From assembly GCF_048544455.1 (NCBI RefSeq), contig NC_133536.1, positions 169,900,325 through 169,964,324 of the forward strand: DNA of 64,000 nucleotides, in the 5' to 3' direction. The notes beneath the pieces were generated by a model. It worked only from the letters and a program-made list of their open reading frames with translations. It made no database searches and was not told where the DNA came from. Below, in pieces: positions 46,291 to 57,499 of the stretch; the first letter of the stretch is position 1, and every line of letters begins with the position of its first letter. The position numbers and the translations under genes were made by a program. This DNA comes from Silene latifolia. Its lineage: Eukaryota > Streptophyta > Magnoliopsida > Caryophyllales > Caryophyllaceae.

Positions 46291-47330
46291 TTGATGAACT
46301 AACCAAGTAAAGAGTCAAAAATCTTCAATTTGTAGAATGCCCAAATCGATCTTGAAGGTGAAAGGCTTTGCCTTTATGAGAACAAAAATCGACTCAAAGG
46401 GTGAAGATTTTGTGCTTGGTTTTGATTGTTGTTGAAGATGGAGTGATTGATTTGTTGTTTGAAGGATGGTTTGATTTGATTTTGGTGGATTTTGTTGAGG
46501 GTTTTTGTTTTTGAGATGGAGAGGATGAGGGTTTTGATGTTGTGGGTAGTGTTTATGAATGAATGAATGAAGGTGGGATGGGTTATAAAGAAGTCGAGAT
46601 TTTTCAAGACGCAGGGACAATCCGTGCGGATTGGGCGCAATCCGTGCGGATTCTACAGCTTCAAAATTTTCAAAATCCCGCCTAGAGACGGGCGGATTCT
46701 GGGGAATCCGCTCGGATTCTTCTGTGATGGGACGGGCGGATTTCGTGCAGGACGGACGGATTTAGTCCAGAGATTTTTCTTTGTTTTTCTCAGCTGCAAA
46801 GACGGGCGTCTTCTCCAAAAGACGGACGGATTCTATGAGACGGGCGTCTTTCCAGAAATCCGCTCGGATTCTTTGACAGTCAAGAAAATTGCAATTTCAG
46901 CACAGCCCAAGACGGGCGTCTTCTCAGCAGGACGCTCGGATCTTCTTCAGACGGGCGGATTCTCAGGAATCCGCTCGGATTGGTCCTTGTGTACACGGAT
47001 TCAGTTCCATCCGTGCACAAACGCATTCCCTTATCATTCCTTCTTTCTTTCTTTCAAATCTTGTGTTCTTCATTGTGGGGGCACTACTAAGGCATGAATA
47101 GCCTAGGCAATTGCCATCCCCACACTAAGGTAAAGCACTACACATCAATTAAAATTGTTAATCCCTCCCTCACTTTTCTCTTTGCGTGACAATTATTTTG
47201 ATCAAAGTAAATAAAATCCAAAAATGACAAAAATGCAATACAAAAATTGAAAAGTAAGTTAGGGAGTTAGAAATATTTACAAGTGGTGGTTTAGGGAGGA
47301 CTCCACCAAACTCTCATTCTTGATGAGATG
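46291..47330 (-). promoter_or_regulatory. Spacer upstream of ORF1: word cluster, TATA box and CA-rich leader
   Basis: Reading on the reverse strand from the protease end, a T/A-rich part is followed by the AATCCG-NN-CGGATT and GACGGGCGTCTT word cluster (46990-46614). Then comes CTTTATAACCC (TATA-like, 46590-46580), a run of ATTC repeats, and about 250 bp of C/A-rich, G-poor leader up to the ATG. This looks like a plant promoter with a 5' leader. The words are the same as in LTR U3. Confidence 0.55.
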
Positions 47331-48551
47331 TCAAGGGGGCATGTTCAAGGTGTTGTTGATGTTGCTCAACACCTTGAAGAAGTAATCAAAAGCTTGTTCA
47401 TTGTTATGGTAGAGGTCCTCAATAGACCGTGGCCCTTGTTGTTGATCATGATCGATGGCATGCCCAATGTAGGGATTAAAGATCCCTTCAAATTCGTCGT
47501 CCCAAAGACCACAAACTTCATTGAGTTGATCATTGAAAATCTCTTGCTTAGATGGAGACAATTCTCCCAATTTCTTCTCTTGGCCAATGAGGCCATCCTC
47601 TTCTTCCTTGGTTGATTTTGATGAGCTTTGCAAGCTCTCCTTGTCACAATTCACTTGCTCTTTGTATGGAGCATCTTCAATTTTCTTCCTCCATTGGGGT
47701 TCCGATTTCTTCCTTTCATCTTTTCGGCTATAATGATCAATCATAAAACATGGCTCATGTAAACGAGGAGCTCTCATGGTCTTGTCAAGATTAAAAGTTA
47801 TGCTTTCATCTCCCACTTCTAGAGTGAGCTCTCCATGTTTCACATCAATCATCGCACCCGCGGTGTGTAGGAAAGGTCTTCCTAAGATGATTGGAATGTT
47901 GGAATCTTCCTCCATATCAACAATGACAAAGTCCACCGGGATGAAAAACTTCCCAATTCGCACGGGGACATCTTCCCATATCCCTAATGGTGTCTTCGTC
48001 GATCTATCGGCCATTTGAAGTGTGATATTGGTGCATTTAAGCTCTCCCATTCCTAACCTTTTACTCACCGAGTACGGCATGACACTCACACTAGCCCCTA
48101 GATCACATAAGGCTTTGTTGATCGTTGTGTCGCCAATGGTACACGGTATTGAGAAGCTTCCCGGATCCTTTAACTTTGGAGGTGAACTCCCTTGAAGTAT
48201 TGCACTACTCACCTTAGTGAAGGCGATAGTCTCAAGTTTCCGGATCGACTTCTTCTTTGTGAGGATATCTTTCATGTACTTTGCATAGGCCGGAACGTGA
48301 TTGATTAATTCCGTGAAAGGAATTGAGACTTCTAAGTTCTTCACAATTTCCATGAACTTTCCAAGTTGATCATCAAATTTGGGCTTGGCTTGACGACTTG
48401 GAAAAGGAAGTCTAATCACAATGGGCTCCTTCTCTTTGGCTTTGTCTTCATTTTTCTTTGAACTTTCTTCTTTTGATGATTCCCCTTCTTTGGGACTTTG
48501 CACAATTTCTTCCTTTTCACTAGCTTTCACAACTTCATTCTCAACTTGCTC
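47331..48551 (-). CDS. Athila-type protease region of a pol-less element
   Basis: In frame with gag, right after the amber codon at 48554-48552. The first 100 codons are charged and variable. The retropepsin core follows: SIPCTIGDTTINKALCDLGA with catalytic DLGAS, then VSVMPYSV, MADRST, and PIILGRPFLHTAGAMID. The ORF ends with an unusual tail, NEVCGLWDDEFEGIFNPYIG and EQAFDYFFKVLSN, then a stop at 47331. RT should follow in a normal Athila polyprotein; instead there is spacer and ORF1. The tail also occurs in the diverged forward copy at 56420-56660, so it is an old feature of this family. Expression would need readthrough of TAG or separate initiation. Confidence 0.82.
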   Translation of the reverse strand, partial: EQVENEVVKASEKEEIVQSPKEGESSKEESSKKNEDKAKEKEPIVIRLPFPSRQAKPKFDDQLGKFMEIVKNLEVSIPFTELINHVPAYAKYMKDILTKKKSIRKLETIAFTKVSSAILQGSSPPKLKDPGSFSIPCTIGDTTINKALCDLGASVSVMPYSVSKRLGMGELKCTNITLQMADRSTKTPLGIWEDVPVRIGKFFIPVDFVIVDMEEDSNIPIILGRPFLHTAGAMIDVKHGELTLEVGDESITFNLDKTMRAPRLHEPCFMIDHYSRKDERKKSEPQWRKKIEDAPYKEQVNCDKESLQSSSKSTKEEEDGLIGQEKKLGELSPSKQEIFNDQLNEVCGLWDDEFEGIFNPYIGHAIDHDQQQGPRSIEDLYHNNEQAFDYFFKVLSNINNTLNMPP

Positions 48552-50153
48552 CTACGGTGCTTCATATCTTGTACCACTTCTCAAGTGACTGGCACTAACC
48601 GTTTCATGTCTAGGGGGATTACTTTGAGGTGGTAATTGCCCCTTTTGTCTTTGTGAGCTTGAAGATGCTAGTTGGGTCAATTGTGTTTCCAACATCTTGG
48701 TGTGAGCTAGAATGTTGTTGATGGTGGTGTCTTTTGCTTGGCTATCTTTTTGCATTTGAGTGAAAAATTCTTGTTGATTCTTTTGCATTTGGAGGACCGC
48801 TTTTTGGACATCAAAACCTTGGTCATTTTGGTGATTGTATGGATTTTGATTTTGGTAGCCTTGGTTTTGATTGTAAAAGGGTCTTTGATTTTGATTTCTC
48901 ATGGGTGGTGGAGTGTATGTTGTTTGAGGGTTTTGAACATTTTGGCTTTTGTACGAGAGATTTGGATGGAACTTGGTGTTTTCATTGTAAAAATTTGAAT
49001 AAGGGGTACCACTTTTGTAAGCTTGGAAAGCATTAACTTGTTCAGTTGTTCCCCTACATTCACTTGAGTCATGACCCAAGGTTCCACAATTCTCACATAT
49101 CCCACTTGGGATTGATGAGGATGCCGTCATGGCATTGACATGATGCTTTGATGTTCTTGAGTTTTCCTCAAGTCTAGCCATAGCTTGTTCAAACTTCAAG
49201 TTGATTGTGTCAATGTGAGCACTAAGTTGAGCACCCAATTGAGTAACGGAGTCCACTTCATACTTTCCTCCTCTAGTAGCCTTGCGAGGTCTACTATATT
49301 GTGAATTATGGACCGCCATTTCCTCAATCTTGTTCCATGTTTGATTGTCATCAACTTCGGTGAACATTCCATTTGATCCCATATTGAGAATGTTCCTTGA
49401 ATCTTCATATAAACCATTCCAAAATTGTTGCACTAAAAACCATTCGCTAAGTCCATGGTGAGGACATGAGCGACAAATACCTTTGAACCGCTCCCAAGAT
49501 TCATACAAAGATTCTTCATCCCTTTGCTTAAAACCCGTAATTTGAGCTCTTAGCATGTTAGTCTTTTCCGGTGGGTAGAATTTTTTGTAGAAAGCTAGAG
49601 CTAACTTCTTCCAAGAATCTATTCCAAGGGTGGCCTTATCAAGGCTCTTCAACCATTGCTTTGCGGTGCCGATTAACGAAAAAGGAAATAAGACCCATCT
49701 TATTTGGTCTTGAGTCACGCCCGTTTGAGAGATAGCTTCACAATAATCGCAAAAGGTTTCCATATGAGAATGAGGGTCCTCACTAGGCATTCCCCCGAAT
49801 TGGCTCCTCTCAACTAGTTGGATGAAGGCGGACTTGGCAATAAAGTTTCCGGTGAGATATTGTGGTGTAGGAGTACCATTTGGTAGATCCTCCTCGGTGG
49901 GTATAGAGTGTGACGAGAATTTAGGCATTGTAGGTGGATTTTGTGTGGTATTGTTTAATGGGTTTTCTTCTCCTTCTATTGCGAAAGGATTGACAAACTC
50001 ACTAGTGGGTTGAACAACTTCACCAACACCTCCCAAATTCCTCCTAACAAGTCTCCTATTATTCGTCAAGGTTCTTTCGATTTCACGGTCAAAAGGTAAC
50101 AAATCTCTTTGTAACCTTCTAGACATGCAAAATATCAAACAGCTCGAAAACAA
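48552..50153 (-). CDS. gag: Athila-type gag
   Basis: 533 codons. I prefer the internal ATG at 50126 (MSRRLQRDLLPFDREIERTL), because the nine codons before it look like leader. The retrotransposon gag domain spans about residues 95-260: FIQLVERSQFGGMPSEDPHS, IRWVLFPFSLIGTAKQWL, KLALAFYKKFYPPEKT, ESWERFKGICRSCPHHGL. A single zinc knuckle CENCGTLGHDSSEC (CX2CX4HX4C) is at about residues 355-368, and a Q/N-rich region follows. The frame ends at TAG (48554-48552) and continues open into the protease. Gag packages the RNA. The frame has no other stop, so it may still be translatable. Confidence 0.88.
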   Translation of the reverse strand: MFSSCLIFCMSRRLQRDLLPFDREIERTLTNNRRLVRRNLGGVGEVVQPTSEFVNPFAIEGEENPLNNTTQNPPTMPKFSSHSIPTEEDLPNGTPTPQYLTGNFIAKSAFIQLVERSQFGGMPSEDPHSHMETFCDYCEAISQTGVTQDQIRWVLFPFSLIGTAKQWLKSLDKATLGIDSWKKLALAFYKKFYPPEKTNMLRAQITGFKQRDEESLYESWERFKGICRSCPHHGLSEWFLVQQFWNGLYEDSRNILNMGSNGMFTEVDDNQTWNKIEEMAVHNSQYSRPRKATRGGKYEVDSVTQLGAQLSAHIDTINLKFEQAMARLEENSRTSKHHVNAMTASSSIPSGICENCGTLGHDSSECRGTTEQVNAFQAYKSGTPYSNFYNENTKFHPNLSYKSQNVQNPQTTYTPPPMRNQNQRPFYNQNQGYQNQNPYNHQNDQGFDVQKAVLQMQKNQQEFFTQMQKDSQAKDTTINNILAHTKMLETQLTQLASSSSQRQKGQLPPQSNPPRHETVSASHLRSGTRYEAP

Positions 50154-50243
50154 TTAGAACAAACCTTGAGGAGTTTTACTTCCCCAAGGTGAAAAAGACA
50201 CAACTAATAACAATAAAAGAAATCTTAAATCAATTAAACACCG

Positions 50244-50261
50244 TCCCCGGCAACGGCGCCA
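50244..50261 (-). other. Primer binding site, tRNA-Asp
   Basis: TGGCGCCGTTGCCGGGGA on the reverse strand, four bases after the LTR end. This is the usual Athila PBS. Confidence 0.93.
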
Positions 50262-50265
50262 TTTT

Positions 50266-52011
50266 TGATCGAGTCCATTTCGTGTTCACAATTAAGCATA
50301 TGTGGTCGTTGGTCAATGGTCGATACAAAACACAATTTATACTCCACAAACAACTCTACAATTAGTAAAGAGGCAAGTAAAGGTCGGATCCCAAGGGACG
50401 GGTATTGAAATGAGAATTCTATTGTAACTAGTAGTGTCTAGGGGGTGTCACAAATTGGGTTGATGTAGAAGGTTACTAAACTAAAATAGCAATGAAAATA
50501 AACTAGCAAGATGAATAAAATAAGGGGTGTAAACAATTGGTTAAAAGCACTAGGGTGTCATGGGTTCATAGGGGAATCATGGGATATGATCATACAAACA
50601 TGTTCTCAAATTATAAGCAAGCAATTATTGTTGTGATGGATTGAGTTGGGTTATATCTTACAATCCTAGGAAAGTTTGGGTCCCGGAGCCGAATCGATTA
50701 GATTGTACAACACCTACAAGTCGACTTAATCTTTCCTACTCAACACATGCATGGTCTAACAAGACTCGAGTTGGGTTATGTCTTACAAGTCAAGTTGAAA
50801 GGATAGAAGATGATAGTAAATGCAAGGATTCATAGGCTTAGCATTTCATCAAATATAACATGTGCATGTATTAAGATCAAAACAAGCAAGCAAATAAGAT
50901 ATGAAAGCATATTAATTTAAGCATGAATCATTCCCCATGTTGGTTTCCCCTAATCACCCATTAAACCCTAGCTAAGAGACTACTCACTCATTATCATATT
51001 GATCATGCTAGAAAGGTTACTAACATAATGAAACATGATGAATAAATGAAAGTAATTAGCAATAATTAAAAAGGGATTAAGAGATTATACCTACTAATGA
51101 TTCCAATAATAAAGCAAGAATAATAGAAGTACTTAAATCCTAGATTGAGAGGTTGTCAATCTCTCAATAATAACCCAAATAATCTTCAATTACCCAAAAT
51201 AAAGTAAGAACAAGAGAGAGATTAAAGAACTAAAACTTGGATTAAAACTTGATTAATACTTGATTACAATATTAAAGAGAGATTTGATTGATATTAACTA
51301 CACTAATTATTGATAAGAAGAACATGCTCCTCTAATTAGACTAATGGGGTATTTATAGTGAAAATTAGGGAGGATGCATTAGGGTTAACTAAGGGCTAAA
51401 CTAGTAATTACACTTTTTATGTTGAGCAAGGAGACTCCGGTATTTTCTGAGATAAGGGCTTCTCTAATCGTAGCTTGAAGAATGAAAACGTCTTTGTCTT
51501 GAAATCCGTGCGGATGGGAGTCGGGACGGCCGGATCTGGTGAGAATCCGAGCGGATCCTTGGGCAAGACGCTCGGATTGGCGAGGGGGAATCCGAGCGGA
51601 TTCCTTTGAGGGACGCTCGGATTGGGCTGGACGGACGGGCGGATTGTATACAATCCGTTCGGATTGTCTGGCAGCGTCAATTCTTCTTCTTTTCTTCCCT
51701 TTTCTTCATGAATTCCTTGGCGATTTCCTTGGGGACTCAAGGATCCTTTCTCAACAATGCTCTTCTACTATGCTATGTACAAAGGCCTTCTAGTCTTGTC
51801 TCTCCTTGATGCTTGGTCATTGAATACGATCAATTTAGCCTCGTTTTGCCATGAAAATGCAAGATTCTTACTCCTTTCCTACCAAGGGATCAAAATCTCA
51901 AAGAATATGCAAAACAAAGAACTAAAGATAAGAAATGACCCAAATAGGCACTAAAAAGCATGGAAACAATGGTAATTCGGGGCTAAATATGCGCCAATTA
52001 TGGTCACATCA
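50266..52011 (-). repeat. Athila LTR shared between two copies, 1746 bp
   Basis: Near-identical to 40986-42743, with small indels (for example a 9-bp loss near 51015) and several CAG/CTG-type differences in the U3 word cluster. It is the 5' LTR of the element to its left and the 3' LTR of the copy to its right. Confidence 0.92.
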
Positions 52012-53959
52012 AATATCCCCAAACCTAACCTTTGCTCGTCCCGAGTAAAGAGGTGACAAAGACTAGGACCAATACTAACCTAACCTAATAATAATAGCCG
52101 ATATGAGACAATTAGCGGGTCTCACTCCGCCCCTTCAACTCACAACAAGACAACCATGAGGTAGGATGCCTTCTTGCAAGGCAAGGTGGGTCTTGCCAAA
52201 ATGGCGACACATCCAAACATTAAGCACACAAAAATCACATAATGGATGCATCTACAAAAAGAATAGCCACTTTCCTCATCTAAGTGGCGGAAATTATCTA
52301 CAAGGGAAGCAATTCAAGGGTACACAATCCTTCATAGATGCAATTTGTTCAAACTACTAAGCCTAGAAGGATACCAATAAATCACCTCCAAAAGGTGTCA
52401 AGCTAGGGTACCTTTGTCCTCAATCGTTAAATGCTTTTGTCAAGAGTAGACTCCCTATGGTGTTAGAAACACTGGAGGATCGCGGAATTCCCCCTCTTGC
52501 CTAGACAAGAAGAAGGGTCGTCCCCTCTCTACCATGCACAAAAATGGATACGATGGATAAAGGGATCGATAGATATTTGAGTTTCACTTTGGGAGTTTGC
52601 TTTCATTTTTGTTTTTCCCCCCAATTTCATTGGCATTTGACATTTGAGAACACTTTCTTGCCATTTCTTTTGATTTTTGGCATTTCAATACTTGACAACT
52701 TTTTGCATTTCTTTTTGAACATTTTCAAAGTCACCCCAATTAGTAACGAGGGTGCCTTGTATTTGAAGCTTTAGGAGTTCTATTTTTGCTCCTCTTTTCA
52801 TTTGATGCATTTTTGCAAACTTTCTTTCACTTTTCATTTCATTGAACTCAAATTGATTTCTTTTTGTGCCCATTCCCTTTGATGACAAAAATGTGGTAGA
52901 ACATGGATGAATGATAGAAGTATGCATGGTTTCAAGGGTCACCTTGGAATAAACGGTAGCCAAGGAGTTATCACACCACAAGGTACTCTTGACTAGGCCT
53001 TAAACCATGGGTCAAAGGATACTAGCATGACACATCCTAGGGTGTTTTACAAGCATTCTAACAAGCAAAGTCTTAAGAATAAAAAGCATCTACTAGGGCC
53101 TATATACACTTGTCAAGCTTCCCAAATAGACGGTTTCGCAAACTTTTCCTAACATGCAAACTACATGCCATGATGCAACTAACATATACACATCCTAATG
53201 CAAATGATTCTACCTACTAATATGACGTATAATCTAAATGCAAGTCCTAAGTTCACATTGTTTTTACCGCATCAATCAAAATAAAGCCACATAGTCATTA
53301 ACATAAAGAGGAAAAAGGAGATTGGAAAGATCATACCATGCGGTCTTCAATATCCTCATGTCTCGGATGTGGCGTAGTCAATCAAAGTGAACAAGGATAA
53401 ACAAACACAATATATACAAGACAATATATATAAAGGAAATGAACTTGTTTTTGGTTTTTCAATTTTTCAAATTTTTATGATTTTTGAAATTTTTCAATTT
53501 TTATGGGTTTTTGAATAAAAGTTAAGTGTTAGAATTCCCATCCCCACACTAATATGGGCATTGTCCTCAATGGCCAAAATGATGGAAATTATGCAAAGAT
53601 GATGCATGATTTCTATACTAAATGCAATTCTACACAAAGCTATACTACATGATGCATGGTTTTTGTTATGACGGAGAGGATAATTTAGATTACCTCCCGT
53701 TGTGTATGCATTAACTTCCCCAAACCAAATAAGACACTATTGCTAATGTCAAAGCATGGGTATAGTTCATGCACACACTATGCTATGCATGAAACTAGAT
53801 TGTCATTTTGGATTTTCAAAAATGGGAACAATAAAGAACACCTCAATGGAACCGAGGTGTGAGTCCTTTGATGTTGCTAGGACTAAACCAACAATGATCA
53901 AAATGAAATAGAATACAAAGAGATATAGACAAACCATGGGAATGTAGGAGTCTCCAAGG

Positions 53960-55558
53960 CTAGTCTTCCATCATGTTATCATCATCACCACTTCCCTCAT
54001 GAGAAGTGGTCACATTGCCACTTTCCTTGGCACTTTCTTTATTATCTTTCTCATCATCATCTTCACCATCTTCACCATCTCTTTCTTCATCTCCACTTGC
54101 TTCTTCCTCAATATTATCATCAATTTCTTCACCATTTCCAACAACCTCGTTGTCTTCCACCACGTCCCTAGATGCACCCGGAAACAAGGCTTCTCTATTC
54201 GCCTAACTAGGCAAAGGACAAGATGGATCAAGGAGTCCTTGCCTAGCTAGATGTAAGAGGGGAGGATATTGAGCCAAATAAGCATTCTTCCGATCTTCAT
54301 AAGCTTGCTTGTGCATGGCTTGCATAAGAAGAGTGACATAGTCTTTCCCAATTTCAACTCCTTGCGGTTTGAACTCTTCATACACAAAGGGGTAAGGCTG
54401 TTTAACAATGGAAGAGGAGGGAGTTTCATGATCACCCTTTTGTTGTTGAATGATGTACTCGGCTTCCTTGGATAGGGGAAGTAAATAGTTGGTCTGGTGG
54501 ACACTTAGACGGCAAATCTTTGCGGGTAAAGTGAATGATCGAGCCTCACTAGTAAGCCACCCATACTTGGTGTCAAGGGGATTGTGAGCAACCCACTTGA
54601 ACTTGTTAATCATGATGGACATATCAATAAGATGGCCACCTTCCTTTGCCTTGTACTTGTTATCCTTATTTAAATTAGGATCAAAGTGCTTGGCTAGGAC
54701 CGTGACTAGGCCGCCATTAACAATAACGGTTGTACCCTTCTTCCCACTATCAACATGAAGCCATCTATCAACCAATAGCCTCAAAGAATTGTAAGGCTTG
54801 GTGTGAATTCTTCCAATATTCAAAGTTGATTCAAGGAGAATAAAATCGAGTCCTGTGAAATGATTGGTGTCTTTCCTAGCAATTATGGTATTTCCCACAA
54901 CTTTGTGCCATACTCTTATGCCCGGATGATGGACCAAAAGAGCACGACAAGCATGAAAATCTTCAAATTTCTTCCCGGAGATTGCCTCCCAAAGAGGCTC
55001 GGGGTCATACTTCCCATATTGCTTATAATATTTATGTTCATCGCTAAGACCCAAAATTTCACCCAATTCCGGAAAGGTAATGCGTCTACTAGTGTTAGCT
55101 AGACGAAACTCAATATTTTCCCTATTCTCAACTTTTGTCACTTTTAAAGAACTTAAGAATTCCAAGACAAGGGAGGGGTATGTTACTTCCTTCATTTCAA
55201 ACAATTTCTTCAAACCCATGGCATTGAAAAAGGCTTTCGTTTGTTCAAGAACACCCAATTTCTCCAAAGCATCTTTACATATGAATTTGGTGGATTGAAT
55301 TTGTTTCATAGCAAACTTGACAAATGTATTTCTATGGGTATCGGAAATGAAAGTTACCTCCGGATAATGCAAGAGTTGATCGATTACCGGAGTAGAAGGT
55401 GATGCTTCCATAGAAATTTGTTGTTGTTGTACTTCCAAGTTTGGTGTCGATACCACCATTGCCAAAGCTTTCTTTGCTTGTAGAGCTTTTTGCCTTTGAG
55501 AGAGAGACTTTGCTTTTGGTGCCTTTGTTGCCTTTGTTGCTCCCTTTGTTCTTGCCAT
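53960..55558 (-). pseudogene. Athila ORF1-like protein, tandem copy
   Basis: Same start (MARTKGATKATK), length and amber codon (54205-54203) as the copy at 44692-46290, differing at a handful of residues (for example A/S near residue 18, F/L in the FNKD segment, R/Q in SVHRTN, I/T and P/Q further on). The shared amber codon shows that the mutation is older than the duplication. The acidic tail continues in frame to 53960. Confidence 0.8.
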
Positions 55559-56396
55559 TTGATGAACTAACCAAGTAAAGAGTCAAAAATCTTCAATTTG
55601 TAGAATGCCCAAATCGATCTTGAAGGTGAAAGGCTTTGCCTTTATGAGAACAAAAATCGACTCAAAGGGTGAAGATTTTGTGCTTGGTTTTGATTGTTGT
55701 TGAAGATGGAGTGATTGATTTGTTGTTTGAAGGATTGTTTGATTTGATTTTGGTGGATTTTGTTGAGGGTTTTTGTTTTTGAGATGGAGAGGATGAGGGT
55801 TTTGATGTTGTGGGTAGTGTTTATGAATGAATGAATGAATGAATGAAGGTGGGATGGGTTATAAAGAAGTCGAGATTTTTCAAGACGCAGGGACAATCCG
55901 TGCGGATTGGGCGCAATCCGTGCGGATTCTACAGCTTCAAAATTTTCAAAATCCCGCCTAGAGACGGGCGGATTAAGGGAATCCGCTCGGATTCTTCCGT
56001 GATGGGACGGGCGGATTTCGTGCGGACGGACGGATTCTAGTCCGAGATTTTCTTTGTTTTTCTCGGTACAGCAAAGATGGGCGTCTTCTCCAAAAGACGG
56101 ACGAATTCTATGAGACGGGCGTCTTTCCAGAAATCCGCTCGGATTCTTTGACAGTCAAGAAAATTGCAATTTCAGCACAGCCCAAGACGGGCGTCTTCTC
56201 AGCAGGACGCTCGGATCTTCTTCAGACGGGCGGATTCTCAGGAATCCGCTCGGATTGGTCCTTGTGTACACGGATTCAGTTCCATCCGTGCACAAACGCA
56301 TTCCCTTATCATTCCTTCTTTCTTTCTTTCAAATCTTGTGTTCTTCATTGTGGGGGCACTACTAAGGCATGAATAGCCTAGGCAATTGCCATCCCC
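55559..56396 (-). promoter_or_regulatory. Promoter-like spacer upstream of ORF1, copy 2
   Basis: Repeats 46291-47127: word cluster at about 56265-55890, TATA-like box at about 55866-55858, CA-rich leader. One more ATTC unit is present here than in copy 1. Confidence 0.5.
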
Positions 56397-56419
56397 ACAT
56401 AGGGGAGAAAGCAAATGAA

Positions 56420-56661
56420 GTGTATGGTCTATAGGATGATGAATATGAATTTGAAGGATTGGTTAATCCCTACATTGGGAATGCTATGACTCTAGACCAA
56501 GGGCTTGATGGATCCTTGCCAACACTTTGAATCGGATTACAACAATGAAGACAATAATGTACAAGGGTCTATGCAAGACCTTTACCATGAAAATGAACAA
56601 GCCTTTGACTACTTCTACAAGGTGTTGAGCAACATCAACAACACCTTGGCTTTGCCCCCTT
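56420..56661 (+). pseudogene. Protease-ORF tail remnant
   Basis: Reads VYGL-stop-DDEYEFEGLVNPYIG, then frame-shifted pieces of DLYHENEQAFDYFYKVLSN, and ends near AP. It aligns with the last 60 residues of the ORF at 47331-48551, with Trp replaced by TAG and further breaks. No RT sequence follows. Confidence 0.7.
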
Positions 56662-57499
56662 GAAACCTCTCAAGAGAAGGAGAGTTTGGTGGATTCCTCC
56701 CTAAACCACCATTTGTAAATATTCTAACCTCTTAACTTGCATTTCATATTAACTTGAACATTACTCAATTTTTGCATTGCAATCTACATGCTTTGTTTGA
56801 CGAATTTGTGTAACATGAGAGCAAGTGAGGGAGGGATTTTAATGTGCATTAAATGTGTAGTGCTTGATGATCAAGTGTGGGGAAGCACATGCCTAGCCTA
56901 AACCAAGCCTTTGTAATGCTACCCAAGAAGAAATGAAGAAAGAAAGAAGAAGATTTAACACGGGGAGAAGATCCCCACTAGCAGACCGGAGCTCAAGGGG
57001 ACTGGGAAAGGGATACAATGTGAAGTTTTAATCTGGAAGTAATTCTGCCCGAGTCGACCTCAACCCGAGCGACCCACTGCTAAAGTCACTCGACCTCAGC
57101 TCAAGTCGTGGGGACTGCAAGAGCTCTCAATTGTCATATTTTTCACTGGAAGACAATCTACCCGTCTCAGGCACAAGTCGAGCGAGCCAAGCAACAATCC
57201 GCCTGACTTGCCCTCAAGACGGCCGTCTCCAAAGCCCTGCGGATAGTTGATTTTTCACTGGATGAAAATCCGCTCGACCCTAGCCCTGTCCGCCCGTCCC
57301 TACCTGTTCTATCACCAAAACACAGGACCAAACCCTCTTCTTCATTCCATTTCATTTCATTCAAACACAAACATAATATTTTCCCCCTCACTTCAACCTT
57401 CAAACCCTCATCCAAAAACAACAATCTCTCATCTAAATTCACCACAATCAAGTCCAAACTTGCTCAAATAAAAAACAAATCACTCCTTTATCAACAATA
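56662..57499 (+). promoter_or_regulatory. Spacer before the ORF1 remnant: CGAC-type words and CA-rich leader
   Basis: A cluster of CCCGAGTCGACC, CCCGAGCGACC, AAGTCGAGCG and related words lies at about 57045-57300, then a C/A-rich leader (57320-57480). The layout matches 46291-47330 but the words differ. Confidence 0.45.

Larger units (their letters stand above)
40986..52011 (-). mobile_element. Pol-less Athila-type retrotransposon, reverse strand
   Basis: Order on the reverse strand: LTR (52011-50266), tRNA-Asp PBS, gag, protease, promoter-like spacer, Athila ORF1, 3' UTR, PPT, LTR (42743-40986). RT, RNase H and integrase are absent, without any remnant. The two LTRs are nearly identical. 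The element is about 11.0 kb. It would need pol in trans. The right LTR is shared with another copy lying at 52012-56396, so there is no target duplication to be seen on that side. Confidence 0.88.
52012..56396 (-). mobile_element. Second tandem copy: 3' half of the pol-less Athila element
   Basis: Repeats 42744-47127 almost base for base: PPT and hairpin (52012-52050), 3' UTR, ORF1 and the promoter-like spacer. It breaks off at 56396, inside the spacer, where a forward-strand relative begins. With the shared LTR this makes a two-unit array as expected from LTR-LTR recombination. Confidence 0.9.
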
